Positions 17,385-25,692 of a stretch of DNA of 64,000 bases are shown piece by piece. Source of the DNA: Knoellia koreensis. GTDB lineage: Bacteria > Actinomycetota > Actinomycetes > Actinomycetales > Dermatophilaceae. The stretch covers positions 674,976-738,975 of the forward strand of contig NZ_JABEPQ010000001.1 in NCBI RefSeq assembly GCF_013041615.1, read 5' to 3'. Every line of letters starts with the position of its first letter. Positions within the stretch are counted from its first letter, which is position 1. The notes under the pieces were generated by a model. It was not told where the DNA came from. It worked only from the letters and a program-made list of their open reading frames with translations, and searched no databases. A program made the position numbers and the translations under genes.

Positions 17385-19655
17385 TTAGAACGGTGGTGGG
17401 TCGTCGGCGTTGGACCGGTGGCGGGTGGGGTGGTGGCTCGCGAGGTGGGTGGCGTATTCGTCGGTGAGGTTGACGGTCCACAGGCTGCCGGGGGTGATCA
17501 GTTGGCCGATGGGTTTGCCGTACTCGTCGAACAGGTTGCGGTGTTGGGGGCCGAAGCGTTCGCGGTGGTCGGTGAGGTACTCGAGGTGTTCGTCGAGCAG
17601 TGAGGGCAGCTCGACCGGGCGGTCTGTTGCAGCGCCCGTGTCGTCAGCGAGGGGTTGGCCGTCGTCATCGAGCCAGGGTTCGGGGTCGGGGTCCAGGTGG
17701 TCGACCGGGTGGGTGGTTCGGGTGCGGCCGGTGGGGTCGGTCCATTCGACGACGGCGCCGGGGAGCATGCGTACGGACCAGCGGCGGAGTTGTTTGGTGC
17801 GGTGGTGGCGTCGGCACAGGCAGATCAGGTTGCTCACCCGGGTCAGGGTGGTGCCTTCACGCCAGGGGGTGACGTGGTCCAAGTCGCAGAACGTGGCGGC
17901 GACGGTGCAGCCGGGGAACCGGCAGTGCCCGTCCCTGGCTTTGACGGTGCGGATCATGGCTTCGGTGGGCCGGTACCCGATCACGACCGGTTCTGGGACC
18001 GCGCACCGCCGCACGACCGCGGTGGCGAAGGCTGTCTCGATCCCGGCCACCGCTGACGTGCCGGCCACACCGGTGTTTCCGCTCGAGTCCGCGTTGCCGT
18101 TCCGGCTGGTGGCTGCCATTGCGGTGGCGTGGTCGCTGCCACGACCGGCCTGGTCCTGACGGGTGGGTGTGATGGTCCAGCTGCTGACCGGGGTGGAGGT
18201 GTAGGCGCCGGTCGACTCGTCGCAGGGCAGGATGTCGATCCGCACCCGCCGAGGAGCCAGCGCCGGCAGCGCTACCGGTCGACCATCTGCGGTCGCGGGT
18301 GCACTCGGGTCGGTGGCACGCAGCTTCTTCCTCTTGCGGCCCTTGCCCTTGGCCTTGCGGTTGTCGTTGCCGAAGCCGATTGTGTTGTCTCTAGTGGCTT
18401 GTGCGCCGGGTATCCGAGCGCCGGGCGTCCGGTCGTCGGGTTCGGTGAGGGTTGGGGGTCCTGTGCGTGGGGGTGGCCGGGTCGCGGTGCAGGTTTGGCC
18501 GATTCCGGTGTCGCGTAGTACTTGCCGCACCCAGGCATCGAGATCGGTGGTGTCGACCGCGTCGATGGACGTGCCGGTTGTGGAGTGTGCGTCGACGTCG
18601 TTCCTGGCAGTGACCCTTGGACTCCCGACTTGGCCGGCGCCGGGCGATGCGACGAGCGGCGGCACGGCGTCACCTTGGCCGCTGCGTGCGCCGGCTACAG
18701 CACCAAAGCCACGGTCGGCCCGTCCGACTTGAGTTGCAGTGGTCGAGGTGGTGCCACCGACAACCACACCGTCCGTACCGGCGCTGGTGGCCGGCTGACC
18801 TGTGGCGTGCGGGCGTGCGCGGCGTTCGGTGACGTTTGCCAGCGCACCATTGAGGCGGGACTCGGGCACGGCGACTTGGATGACGTACTCGGCGCGGGTG
18901 TTGCCGTCGATGAACGCGAGCATCGCGTCCGCCCGGGCCTGCTCGATGCACGTGTTGTGTCCGGCGCGCACGTACTCGCGGGCGAGGGAGTCGATCGCGG
19001 ACCACGCCTTCTGTGACTGCTCTGCCGGCAGCGACGCGACCCAGGTGTCGACGCCGGGCCCGTCACCGGGCCAGCGCTGCAGCGACCGCTCCTTACGCGC
19101 TTGGGCGGCTTTCTGGCGCAGGAACTCGGCCGCGACCTGTCCCAGGACGCGGCGGACGCGTTGCCGCAACCGCCCACCGGTCTCCTTGCCGAGGTGGGGT
19201 TCGATCTTGGCCAGCACCGCCTCCACGGCGTTGTCGGGGGCATCGGCCAGTTCGTGTTCGATGATGCTGGCCCGGTACGGGTCGATCCGGCCCTGACCCA
19301 TCGCTTCGAGCACGCACGGGTACCGCCCTGCCAGCTGGGCTGCGACACCGACCCTGGTCTCCGCACCGCGGGCGGTCACGCCGAGCTCGTCGCTGACGAG
19401 GGCGGCGGCGTCCATGCGGTGGTGGCCGTACCCGCGGAACTGCTCGACGACCTCACCGGTGCCCGGGTCGACGACGTCCTCGATCGCGGACACGTTCGCG
19501 ATCGCCAGGGTCTGCACGGCTTGCACCATGCTGACCAGGCGCTGGGTGTCGCCGACGAGCTGGACGAAGTCATCGATCGACTCCCGCCGTGGAGCATCCG
19601 CCAGACGGGCAGCGTCAGCGCTCACCGTCCGCAACAGCTCCACGATATCGATCAT
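17385..19655 (-). CDS. DUF222 protein with C-terminal HNH endonuclease domain (13E12 repeat family)
   Basis: The 756-residue protein has an N-terminal DUF222 region (about residues 1-270), a long low-complexity, Thr/Gly/Ala-rich middle (about 270-560), and a C-terminal HNH nuclease domain with CRFPGC, CDLDHVTPW and LICLCRRHHRTKQ, which includes the metal- and DNA-binding His residues. The family occurs in many copies in Actinobacteria and is related to the REP13E12 elements. The ATG at 19655 is chosen because TACAAT stands 7 nt upstream. The gene contains no copy of the iterated octamer, unlike most neighbours of this length, which suggests recent arrival. Confidence 0.8.
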   Translation of the reverse strand: MIDIVELLRTVSADAARLADAPRRESIDDFVQLVGDTQRLVSMVQAVQTLAIANVSAIEDVVDPGTGEVVEQFRGYGHHRMDAAALVSDELGVTARGAETRVGVAAQLAGRYPCVLEAMGQGRIDPYRASIIEHELADAPDNAVEAVLAKIEPHLGKETGGRLRQRVRRVLGQVAAEFLRQKAAQARKERSLQRWPGDGPGVDTWVASLPAEQSQKAWSAIDSLAREYVRAGHNTCIEQARADAMLAFIDGNTRAEYVIQVAVPESRLNGALANVTERRARPHATGQPATSAGTDGVVVGGTTSTTATQVGRADRGFGAVAGARSGQGDAVPPLVASPGAGQVGSPRVTARNDVDAHSTTGTSIDAVDTTDLDAWVRQVLRDTGIGQTCTATRPPPRTGPPTLTEPDDRTPGARIPGAQATRDNTIGFGNDNRKAKGKGRKRKKLRATDPSAPATADGRPVALPALAPRRVRIDILPCDESTGAYTSTPVSSWTITPTRQDQAGRGSDHATAMAATSRNGNADSSGNTGVAGTSAVAGIETAFATAVVRRCAVPEPVVIGYRPTEAMIRTVKARDGHCRFPGCTVAATFCDLDHVTPWREGTTLTRVSNLICLCRRHHRTKQLRRWSVRMLPGAVVEWTDPTGRTRTTHPVDHLDPDPEPWLDDDGQPLADDTGAATDRPVELPSLLDEHLEYLTDHRERFGPQHRNLFDEYGKPIGQLITPGSLWTVNLTDEYATHLASHHPTRHRSNADDPPPF

Positions 19656-19662
19656 GTGTTCG

Positions 19663-19668
19663 ATTGTA
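19663..19668 (-). promoter_or_regulatory. -10 box of the DUF222-HNH gene
   Basis: TACAAT on the minus strand is 7 nt before the ATG at 19655, which is typical of a leaderless promoter. It fixes the start downstream of 62 otherwise open codons. Confidence 0.5.
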
Positions 19669-19957
19669 CTCGGACCCGCCGACAGCGACAAGAACTTGTC
19701 CACACCGAATCCTGTGTGTTTCCAAGAGAATTCGTTCACAAAGTCGATGGCCATCGAAGGCCGCGCAAGGCCCCCATCGACGAACGCACGCCACGGCACC
19801 CAAGCCCGCCGCGCCACGAGCAAGAGGGCACGGACCAGCAACAGCAGCGCGCACGATGAGCCGGTCTCCCCAGCGCCTTTTCAGCCCAACCACACCCCAA
19901 GGTGCGCCGCGCCGAGACCCGGCCACGCGGCATACCTGCGCCCGATCAGCCAGTCCT

Positions 19958-20090
19958 CCCCAACGCCTGAAACCCGCCCACCCACCAAGCCGACGGGGCA
20001 CGAGGAAGGCAACGGACGAGCAAGAGCTGAGCACACGATTCTGCCGGTCCACCCCGGCGCCTGAAACCCGGCCAACCACCAAGCCGATGG
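19958..20090. repeat. Degenerate direct repeat, two 39-bp copies 94 bp apart
   Basis: Positions 19958-19996 and 20052-20090 align with 5 mismatches in 39 (shared core CGCCTGAAACCC, then ACCACCAAGCCGA). Weaker copies start near 19868 and the flanks also match: 19815-19866 resembles 19999-20050. Together they suggest three or four diverged units of roughly 92 bp. Confidence 0.6.
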
Positions 20091-20361
20091 ACACGGCTAA
20101 CGGTGAGCCACGGACCGCGATCGCCCACCACCCCTCCGTCCCAGCGCCCGCGACCGGACCGGCGCCACCCGTGAGTCGCAAGCGCCAGCGAGCCCGTGAC
20201 CCAGTCCCGCCCGGCAAGCCAACCACGCGCCAAGCACCCGACCGCCCCGGCCTGTGCTCCTTCCCCCGCCAACCCAGCCCCGCCAACCCAGCCCCCGTCA
20301 ACCGCCATCAAGGCAGCCAGGCCATCGCGGAAATGGCAGGCACACCAAGCGCTTTCGCACC

Positions 20362-20367
20362 TAGCCT
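20362..20367 (+). promoter_or_regulatory. -10 box of a leaderless transcript
   Basis: TAGCCT lies 7 nt before the ATG at 20375. No Shine-Dalgarno sequence is present. Confidence 0.5.
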
Positions 20368-20374
20368 GTGGCCC

Positions 20375-21133
20375 ATGCCGGACCTGTTCATCACCACGCT
20401 GGCTGAGCGCCCCGACCTCGCCGACCGCATGTGGGGCATCGAGGGCCTGTGGCCGCGGTTCATGACGGAGGACCCGGTCAGCGACCTGTTCTACTCGCGC
20501 GCCACGACGAGGTACCCCGAGTTCTGCATCCTTGCCTTCGAACCCCACGACCTGGACCGCCCAGTGGCGCGTTCGTGCTCCGTCCCGTTCGCGATGGGCG
20601 AGGGCCTGGGCCGCCCGCACCTGCCCGACGATGGTTGGGATGGCGTGATCCGGTGGGCTTGGCACGATGACCTGGCTCAGCGCCGACCCACTCACCTGTC
20701 GGCTCTGGAGGTGGCCATCAGGCCCGACCGGCGTGGCTCCGGCCTTGCCGCCATCATGCTCGAAGCCAAGCGCCGCAACGCGATTCGACTGGGCTTCACC
20801 GAGCTCGTCGCACCCGTGCGCCCCAGTCTCAAGACGCACGAACCGCACACTCCTATGACCGACTACGCGACCCGCGTGCGCGGCGACGGACTCCCCGAGG
20901 ACCCGTGGCTGCGCCTGCACGTCCGTGCCGGCGCAACGATCGAAGGCATCTGCCCGCGAGCCATGACGATCTCGGGCACCCTCGCGCAGTGGCGCGAATG
21001 GACCGGCCTCCCCTTCGACACCACCGGGGACGTGGTGGTCCCGTTCGCGCTCAACCCCGTCCATGTGAGCCTCGAGCACGACCACGCCGTCTACGTCGAG
21101 CCCGGCGTGTGGGTGCGCCATCGCCTGACCTGA
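20375..21133 (+). CDS. GNAT-type acetyltransferase-like protein
   Basis: The 252-residue protein has a GNAT-like motif A at about residues 106-130 (SALEVAIRPDRRGSGLAAIM) followed by LEAKRRNAIRLGFTELVAPVRPS. The C-terminal part (PMTDYATRVRGDGLPEDPWLRLHVRAGA) resembles family members that act on larger substrates. No substrate can be named. The start is set by a -10 box 7 nt upstream. Its 3' end overlaps the convergent FUSC gene by 43 bp. Confidence 0.7.
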   Translation: MPDLFITTLAERPDLADRMWGIEGLWPRFMTEDPVSDLFYSRATTRYPEFCILAFEPHDLDRPVARSCSVPFAMGEGLGRPHLPDDGWDGVIRWAWHDDLAQRRPTHLSALEVAIRPDRRGSGLAAIMLEAKRRNAIRLGFTELVAPVRPSLKTHEPHTPMTDYATRVRGDGLPEDPWLRLHVRAGATIEGICPRAMTISGTLAQWREWTGLPFDTTGDVVVPFALNPVHVSLEHDHAVYVEPGVWVRHRLT

Positions 21134-22221
21134 CGGATCGGGCCACTGTCGGTGGGCACGACCGCCCTGTCGTGGTGCTGGTCGAGGGTGCGTGCGAGCC
21201 GCTTGCCGTGGACGATGAGCGCCCCGTATGCCGGCCACGCGCGGGGGTCGTCGAGCCGGGCCTCGCGAACCCGGTCGCCGAGGTCGTCGAGAATGCGCGA
21301 CGCCGCGACCAGCTCGTGGCGCACCGTGGCCCGTTCCGAGTCCTCGACGAGGCCGAAGTGCCCAACCGCAACGCCGATGTGGTCCAGAGCCGCGGCATAC
21401 GAGTCGAGGAACTCCTGCGAGGGCGGCGGCAGCCAGGGCTCGTCGTCCGCGGCGTCGACCAGGGTGCGGGCCACGCCAGAGATCTGCCACTGGGTGCGGC
21501 GCACAGCCTCGGCTGTGTCGGCGTAGCCACCCCAGTCGATGTCGAGGCGCGACAGGGTCTCGCGCGGGTTGAACCGCGTGCTCTCCCGCCCGGTCTCGAT
21601 CTCCCCCTGGACCTGCGGCGCCCACCGGATCGCTTCGGCACTCTCGTCGTACCACCGGTGCGCGTCCTCGGCGTCCCAGCCCTCGCGCAGCCCGGTTGCC
21701 ATCTGCCCCAACAGTTCTCCGAGCCGTCGAGTCAGGGCTTGCAGCTGCGCCCGTGGCTGCCGCACGTGCAGTGGCGGCGCGACGAAGGCGTTGGTGACGA
21801 CGCCGATCACACCGCCCACCAACGTCTCGACGATGGTGAGGTAGGTGAAGTGCGTGTCGGTCCCACCCGCCGTCAGCAGCGACAGCAGCACCATGACCGG
21901 CACCTGGATGCCATGCTCGCCAAAGCGTCGCCACCGTCCGATCAACAGCGCGATGACGAGCACCGGCAGCATCGACCACCAGTGCACCCCGACGGCGGAG
22001 CCGACCGCCCACGCGACGAGCATGCCCACCACCACGGCGCCCAGCCGCTGTGCGCTCGCCCCCAGCGACCGGACGATCGTCTTGTCCACGACGAGCAGCG
22101 CTGCCATGGGTCCGTAGAACGGCTGCGGACTCTTCAACACCAGCACGGTGAACTGCCACGCCACCACGGTCGCCAACGCTGCCTTGAGCAGCATGACGGC
22201 CGTCTCCCGCCGCGAATCCAT
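21091..22221 (-). CDS. FUSC family membrane transporter-like protein
   Basis: The product (376 residues from the ATG at 22221, or 399 if the ATG at 22290 is used) has about six N-terminal membrane segments with the family phrase SPQPFYGPMAALLVVDKTI, and a long helical cytoplasmic C-terminal domain. FUSC/ArAE proteins export aromatic acids or other small acids; the substrate here is unknown. The shorter start is preferred because the longer ATG shares the palindrome CATG with the start of the divergent GNAT gene, leaving no room for a promoter. The last 43 bp overlap the convergent GNAT gene. Confidence 0.75.
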   Translation of the reverse strand: MDSRRETAVMLLKAALATVVAWQFTVLVLKSPQPFYGPMAALLVVDKTIVRSLGASAQRLGAVVVGMLVAWAVGSAVGVHWWSMLPVLVIALLIGRWRRFGEHGIQVPVMVLLSLLTAGGTDTHFTYLTIVETLVGGVIGVVTNAFVAPPLHVRQPRAQLQALTRRLGELLGQMATGLREGWDAEDAHRWYDESAEAIRWAPQVQGEIETGRESTRFNPRETLSRLDIDWGGYADTAEAVRRTQWQISGVARTLVDAADDEPWLPPPSQEFLDSYAAALDHIGVAVGHFGLVEDSERATVRHELVAASRILDDLGDRVREARLDDPRAWPAYGALIVHGKRLARTLDQHHDRAVVPTDSGPIRQVRRWRTHTPGST

Positions 22222-22288
22222 CCTTCGACCACACCACGCCAGGGCCCCGCTCGCCAGCCCGGCAACGGCGACGCGCCAGACTGTGGCC

Positions 22289-22837
22289 ATGACCACCCCC
22301 GCCACCGACCTCGTCCTCGAGCCGGTGCCGTTCACCGACACCCGGGTCGGCGCCCTCGTCGAGGAGGTACAGGCCTACTACGTGCAGATCTACGGCGGGC
22401 CCGACGAGTCTCCCTTCGAGCCGGCGCAGTTCGCGCCGCCGGTCGGCGCGTTCGTCCTCGGGACCGTCGCGGGTGAGCCCGTCGCCATGGGTGGGTGGCG
22501 CAGCCGCCCCGACCTCACCGATGACTTCGGCGCCCCGGTCGCCGAGGTCAAGCGCATGTTCGTGAGTCCACGGGTTCGCAGGCGTGGGTATGCCGCGGGC
22601 GTGCTCGCCGAGCTCGAGCGCACCGCCCGGGAGGCGGGCGTCGAGCTGCTCGTGCTCGAGACGGGAGCGGCGCAGCGCGACGCGATCGCCCTCTACCAGG
22701 CGGCGGGCTACACCCCGACGCTGCGGTTCGGCCACTACGCGATCCATGACACCTCCCGCTACTACGGCCGCTCGCTCACCGGCACTCCCCTGCCTGCCGC
22801 GCCAGAGTCCACCGGGGTTGGTAGACAGGACGCATGA
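22289..22837 (+). CDS. GNAT family N-acetyltransferase
   Basis: A 182-residue GNAT protein. Motif A is VAEVKRMFVSPRVRRRGYAAGV (about residues 87-108, given here as two parts: VAEVKRMFVS and PRVRRRGYAAGV) and motif B is IALYQAAGYTPTLRFGHY. The octamer at 22588 encodes the GYAAG turn of motif A. The ATG at 22289 is 6 nt after a weak CAGACT box. The stop overlaps the start of the next gene as ATGA, so the two are coupled. Confidence 0.82.
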   Translation: MTTPATDLVLEPVPFTDTRVGALVEEVQAYYVQIYGGPDESPFEPAQFAPPVGAFVLGTVAGEPVAMGGWRSRPDLTDDFGAPVAEVKRMFVSPRVRRRGYAAGVLAELERTAREAGVELLVLETGAAQRDAIALYQAAGYTPTLRFGHYAIHDTSRYYGRSLTGTPLPAAPESTGVGRQDA

Positions 22838-23487
22838 TCGTCGCCATCGCCGGAGGACACGGGAAGATCGCCCAGCTGCTCGAGCGCCAGCTCGCCGAAC
22901 AGGGCCACGAGCCAATTGGCTTGGTACGCAACGCCGACCACCTCGCCGACCTCGAGCGCAACGGCGCCCGGGGTGAGGTCGTCGACCTCGAGCACGCGCC
23001 CACCGAGGACGTCGCCGCCGCGATCCGTGGGGCCGACGCGGTCGTCTTCGCGGCCGGGGCCGGACCGGGCAGCAGCGCCGACCGCAAGGACTCGATGGAC
23101 CGTGACGGCGCGATCAAGCTGGCCGACGCAGCCGAGCAGGCCGGCATCCGCCGCTACGTCATGGTCTCGGCCATCGGTGCCGACGACGCGGACCCTGACT
23201 CCGACGACGTGTTCCAGGTCTACCTGCGCGCCAAGGCCGACGCCGACCGCGATGTGCGCGGCCGGGTCGGACTGGACTGGACCGTCGTGCGACCCGGCGC
23301 CCTCACCGACGACGACGGCACCGGCCTCGTCGAGCTGACCGAGGAGGCCGAACGCGGCTCGGTGGCACGGGCCGACGTCGCCTCGGTGCTGGCTGCCCTC
23401 CTGACGACGGGTGCTGGCGTGGGACGTCAGGTCAACCTGGTCGGCGGCAAGGTGCCTGTCGCGGAAGCTGTCGCCGCCCTCGGCTGA
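22834..23487 (+). CDS. NAD(P)-binding atypical short-chain dehydrogenase
   Basis: This 217-residue Rossmann protein starts MIVAIAGGHGKIAQLL, with the variant GGxGxIA nucleotide-binding motif, and has RRYVMVSAIGADDAD and WTVVRPGALTDDDGTG. These traits place it with the NmrA/YwnB-like atypical SDRs, which often lack the YxxxK pair and may sense or use NAD(P)H. It is translationally coupled to the preceding GNAT gene. It ends 3 bp from a convergent MaoC gene. Confidence 0.82.
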   Translation: MIVAIAGGHGKIAQLLERQLAEQGHEPIGLVRNADHLADLERNGARGEVVDLEHAPTEDVAAAIRGADAVVFAAGAGPGSSADRKDSMDRDGAIKLADAAEQAGIRRYVMVSAIGADDADPDSDDVFQVYLRAKADADRDVRGRVGLDWTVVRPGALTDDDGTGLVELTEEAERGSVARADVASVLAALLTTGAGVGRQVNLVGGKVPVAEAVAALG

Positions 23488-23490
23488 GCG

Positions 23491-24345
23491 TCACGACAGG
23501 GTCAGTGTCAGGAACACCTTCGACGCGTCCTTGCGCGACCTGAGCCCTGCCACCAGTGGCGACGCGTCGGGGTCGACCACGACCTCGACGGTGTTCGGCA
23601 GCAGCACCGGCTTGCCGAACCACACGCTCGACTCCCCCGGCTCGACTGCCTTGGGCCCCAACGCGGCCAGCGTCCGCGCGTACGTCCACATGCCGTGCGC
23701 GATCGCGCGCGGGAACCCCATCGCCTTGGCGGTGAGCGGGTGCAGGTGGATCGGGTTCACGTCACCCGACACCGCGGCATACCGCCGACCGAGGTCCTCG
23801 GGCAGCCGCAGCACCGCAGCGGGCGGACGGTCCGGCAGGGCGGGTGCCTTCTCCCGGTATGCCGCGTCGTCGCCACCGCGACCGCGGCGCAGGTAGGTGC
23901 TGCGCCCCTCCCAGACCCGCTGCCCCGCGACGTCGACCTCGGTGACCAGGTCGACGACCTGCCCCTTCGGGTGCGACGCGAGCTGTTCGGCGTGGACCGA
24001 GATGTCGAGCCGGTCATCCGCCGTCAGCTGCCGATGGACCACGATCCGGTTCTCGAGGTGCACGAGCCCGGGCAGTGGCAGCGGGAAGTCGCGCCCGCTC
24101 ATCAACGACACCTGGAGCGGGAACCCCAGCACGTGCGGGTAGGTGGGCGGCAGGACGTCGGTGCCGGTGAACCGGCAGATCCGCTGGTACGCCAGCAGGT
24201 GGTCGCGGTCCACCTGCACGGCCTCGCGACGCAGGACCGTGTCCGGCAGCGCCCCACCCCGTCCCCGTGAGGTCAGGGCGGCCTTGACGAACAGTGGTGC
24301 CAGAGAAGGCGATTCGGTCAGGACCCGCGATGTCGACTCAGGCAC
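23491..24345 (-). CDS. MaoC-like double hot-dog hydratase (HtdX-like)
   Basis: The 284-residue protein has the hydratase-2 motif with Asp195 and His200 (VSGDVNPIHLHPLTAKAMGF) in its second hot-dog half. This fits (R)-specific enoyl-CoA or 3-hydroxyacyl-thioester dehydratases. The GTG at 24343-24345, 2 nt after the fabG4-like stop, is preferred over a GTG ten codons upstream. The order MaoC-FabG4-FadA2 copies M. tuberculosis Rv0241c-Rv0242c-Rv0243, so a shared role in fatty acid chain metabolism is likely. Confidence 0.85.
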   Translation of the reverse strand: MPESTSRVLTESPSLAPLFVKAALTSRGRGGALPDTVLRREAVQVDRDHLLAYQRICRFTGTDVLPPTYPHVLGFPLQVSLMSGRDFPLPLPGLVHLENRIVVHRQLTADDRLDISVHAEQLASHPKGQVVDLVTEVDVAGQRVWEGRSTYLRRGRGGDDAAYREKAPALPDRPPAAVLRLPEDLGRRYAAVSGDVNPIHLHPLTAKAMGFPRAIAHGMWTYARTLAALGPKAVEPGESSVWFGKPVLLPNTVEVVVDPDASPLVAGLRSRKDASKVFLTLTLS

Positions 24346-24347
24346 GG

Positions 24348-25691
24348 TCAGGCCCCCAGGAGGCTCTGGCCGCACACGCGGACGACGTTGCCGTTGACCG
24401 CCGCGCTGGCGTCCTGGCCGAAGTAGGCGATCGTCTCGGCGACGTCGATGGGCAGCCCACCCTGGCTGAGCGAGTTGAGCAGGCGGCCGACCTCGCGCGT
24501 GGCGAACGGCACCTTGGCGGTCATCTCGGTCTCGATGAAGCCGGGCGCGACCGCGTTGACCGTGATGCCGCGCTTGCGCAGACGCTCGTCCGTGGACATG
24601 GCGTCGACCAGCCCGATCACCCCGGCCTTGGAGGCGGCGTAGTTGGTCTGGCCGCGGTTGCCGGCGATCCCGGCGATCGACGACACGAGCACGACATGAC
24701 CGCCGTCGCGAATGCCGTTGTCCCCCAACAGGGTCTCGTTCATCCGCAGGATGGACTCGAGGTTGACCGACAGCACCGAGGCCCAGCGCGAGTCGTCCAT
24801 GTTGGCGAGGAGCTTGTCGCGGGTGATGCCCGCGTTGTGCACGACGATGTCGAGCCCGCCGTGTCGCGACTGCGCGTGCTCGAGGATCCGCCGGCCTGCG
24901 TCCGCAGCCGTGACGTCGAGCTGGAGCGCCGTGCCACCGACCTTGTTGGCCGTCCTGGCCAGCGCCTCGCCCGCGGACGGCACATCGACACAGACCACGG
25001 TGGCTCCGTCCCGGGCAAGCACCTCGGCGATCGACGCGCCAATTCCTCGTGCGGCTCCGGTGACGACGGCCACCTTGCCCGCCAACGGCTCGGCCCAGTC
25101 CGCCGGTTCGGCCGGAGTGCCCTCACCGACCCGGATCACCTGGCCGTCGACGTACGCCGACCGCCCCGACAGCAGGAACCGCACGGTCGAGTCGACGCCC
25201 CCGTCGGCGCCATCGCGCACCAGCACCAGGTTGGCGGTCGCACCTGCCCGCAGCTCCTTGCCGATCGAGCGCGTGATGCCCTCGAGCGACCGGCGAACCG
25301 CCGACTGGGCGAACCCGTCCGCGTCACGCGGGTCCCGGCCGACGACGACCACGCGGGCGCTCGGGCGCAGGGACCGAAGGGTCGGGGCGACCGTGGAGCG
25401 GAGCACCTCCAGGTCGGCCGGTGTAGCCGCCTCGGTCAGGTCGACGACCACCGCCCCCAGCTTCGTACCCTGGGCCACCTCGCCGACCACGTCGACGTCC
25501 TGCGCCTTGAGCAGGTCACGGACCCGCGCCGCTATCGGCGCCGAGCCCAGCCCAGCCACGAGGACGGGACCGTCCACGAGAGGTGCGTCTGCGGCATACC
25601 GGCGCAGGCGCACCGGGCGCGGCAGGCCCAGCTGCGTCGCGAGCTTCTTCCCGATCGGGCTCGACACGAACCCCGCGTACACCCCGGCCAC
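24348..25691 (-). CDS. High-molecular-weight 3-oxoacyl-[ACP] reductase (FabG4-like)
   Basis: The 447-residue protein is longer than ordinary FabG (about 250). An N-terminal flavodoxin-like part (about 1-200) precedes the SDR domain, which has TGAARGIG (211-218), HNAG, and the catalytic Tyr351 and Lys355 (YAASK). This architecture defines the FabG4/HMwFabG group, which reduces 3-oxoacyl-CoA with NADH in M. tuberculosis. The GTG at 25689-25691 is 1 nt after the fadA stop. The octamer at 25592 encodes part of the N-terminal domain. Confidence 0.88.
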   Translation of the reverse strand: MAGVYAGFVSSPIGKKLATQLGLPRPVRLRRYAADAPLVDGPVLVAGLGSAPIAARVRDLLKAQDVDVVGEVAQGTKLGAVVVDLTEAATPADLEVLRSTVAPTLRSLRPSARVVVVGRDPRDADGFAQSAVRRSLEGITRSIGKELRAGATANLVLVRDGADGGVDSTVRFLLSGRSAYVDGQVIRVGEGTPAEPADWAEPLAGKVAVVTGAARGIGASIAEVLARDGATVVCVDVPSAGEALARTANKVGGTALQLDVTAADAGRRILEHAQSRHGGLDIVVHNAGITRDKLLANMDDSRWASVLSVNLESILRMNETLLGDNGIRDGGHVVLVSSIAGIAGNRGQTNYAASKAGVIGLVDAMSTDERLRKRGITVNAVAPGFIETEMTAKVPFATREVGRLLNSLSQGGLPIDVAETIAYFGQDASAAVNGNVVRVCGQSLLGA

Positions 25692-25692
25692 C

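Larger units (their letters stand above)
19656..20374. other. Gene-poor stretch between the DUF222-HNH gene and a GNAT gene
   Basis: About 720 bp with no convincing gene. It holds the promoter of the minus-strand DUF222-HNH gene, a set of degenerate direct repeats with a period near 90-96 bp, one octamer copy (19928-19935), and the promoter of the GNAT gene at its right end. Frames that stay open through it on the minus strand give Gly/Arg/Trp-rich repeats without family features. It may be decayed sequence left by mobile DNA. Confidence 0.6.

Noticed and set aside
14987-17467. Open plus-strand frame of 826 codons opposite thrS
   Set aside because: It is the antisense shadow of thrS. The protein is a run of Val/Gly/Asp/His with no family motif, and thrS is certain.
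19946-22915. Minus-strand frame of 989 codons through the repeat gap and FUSC region
   Set aside because: Composition is typical of a shadow. The part in 19946-20374 follows the degenerate repeats and is not a protein family.
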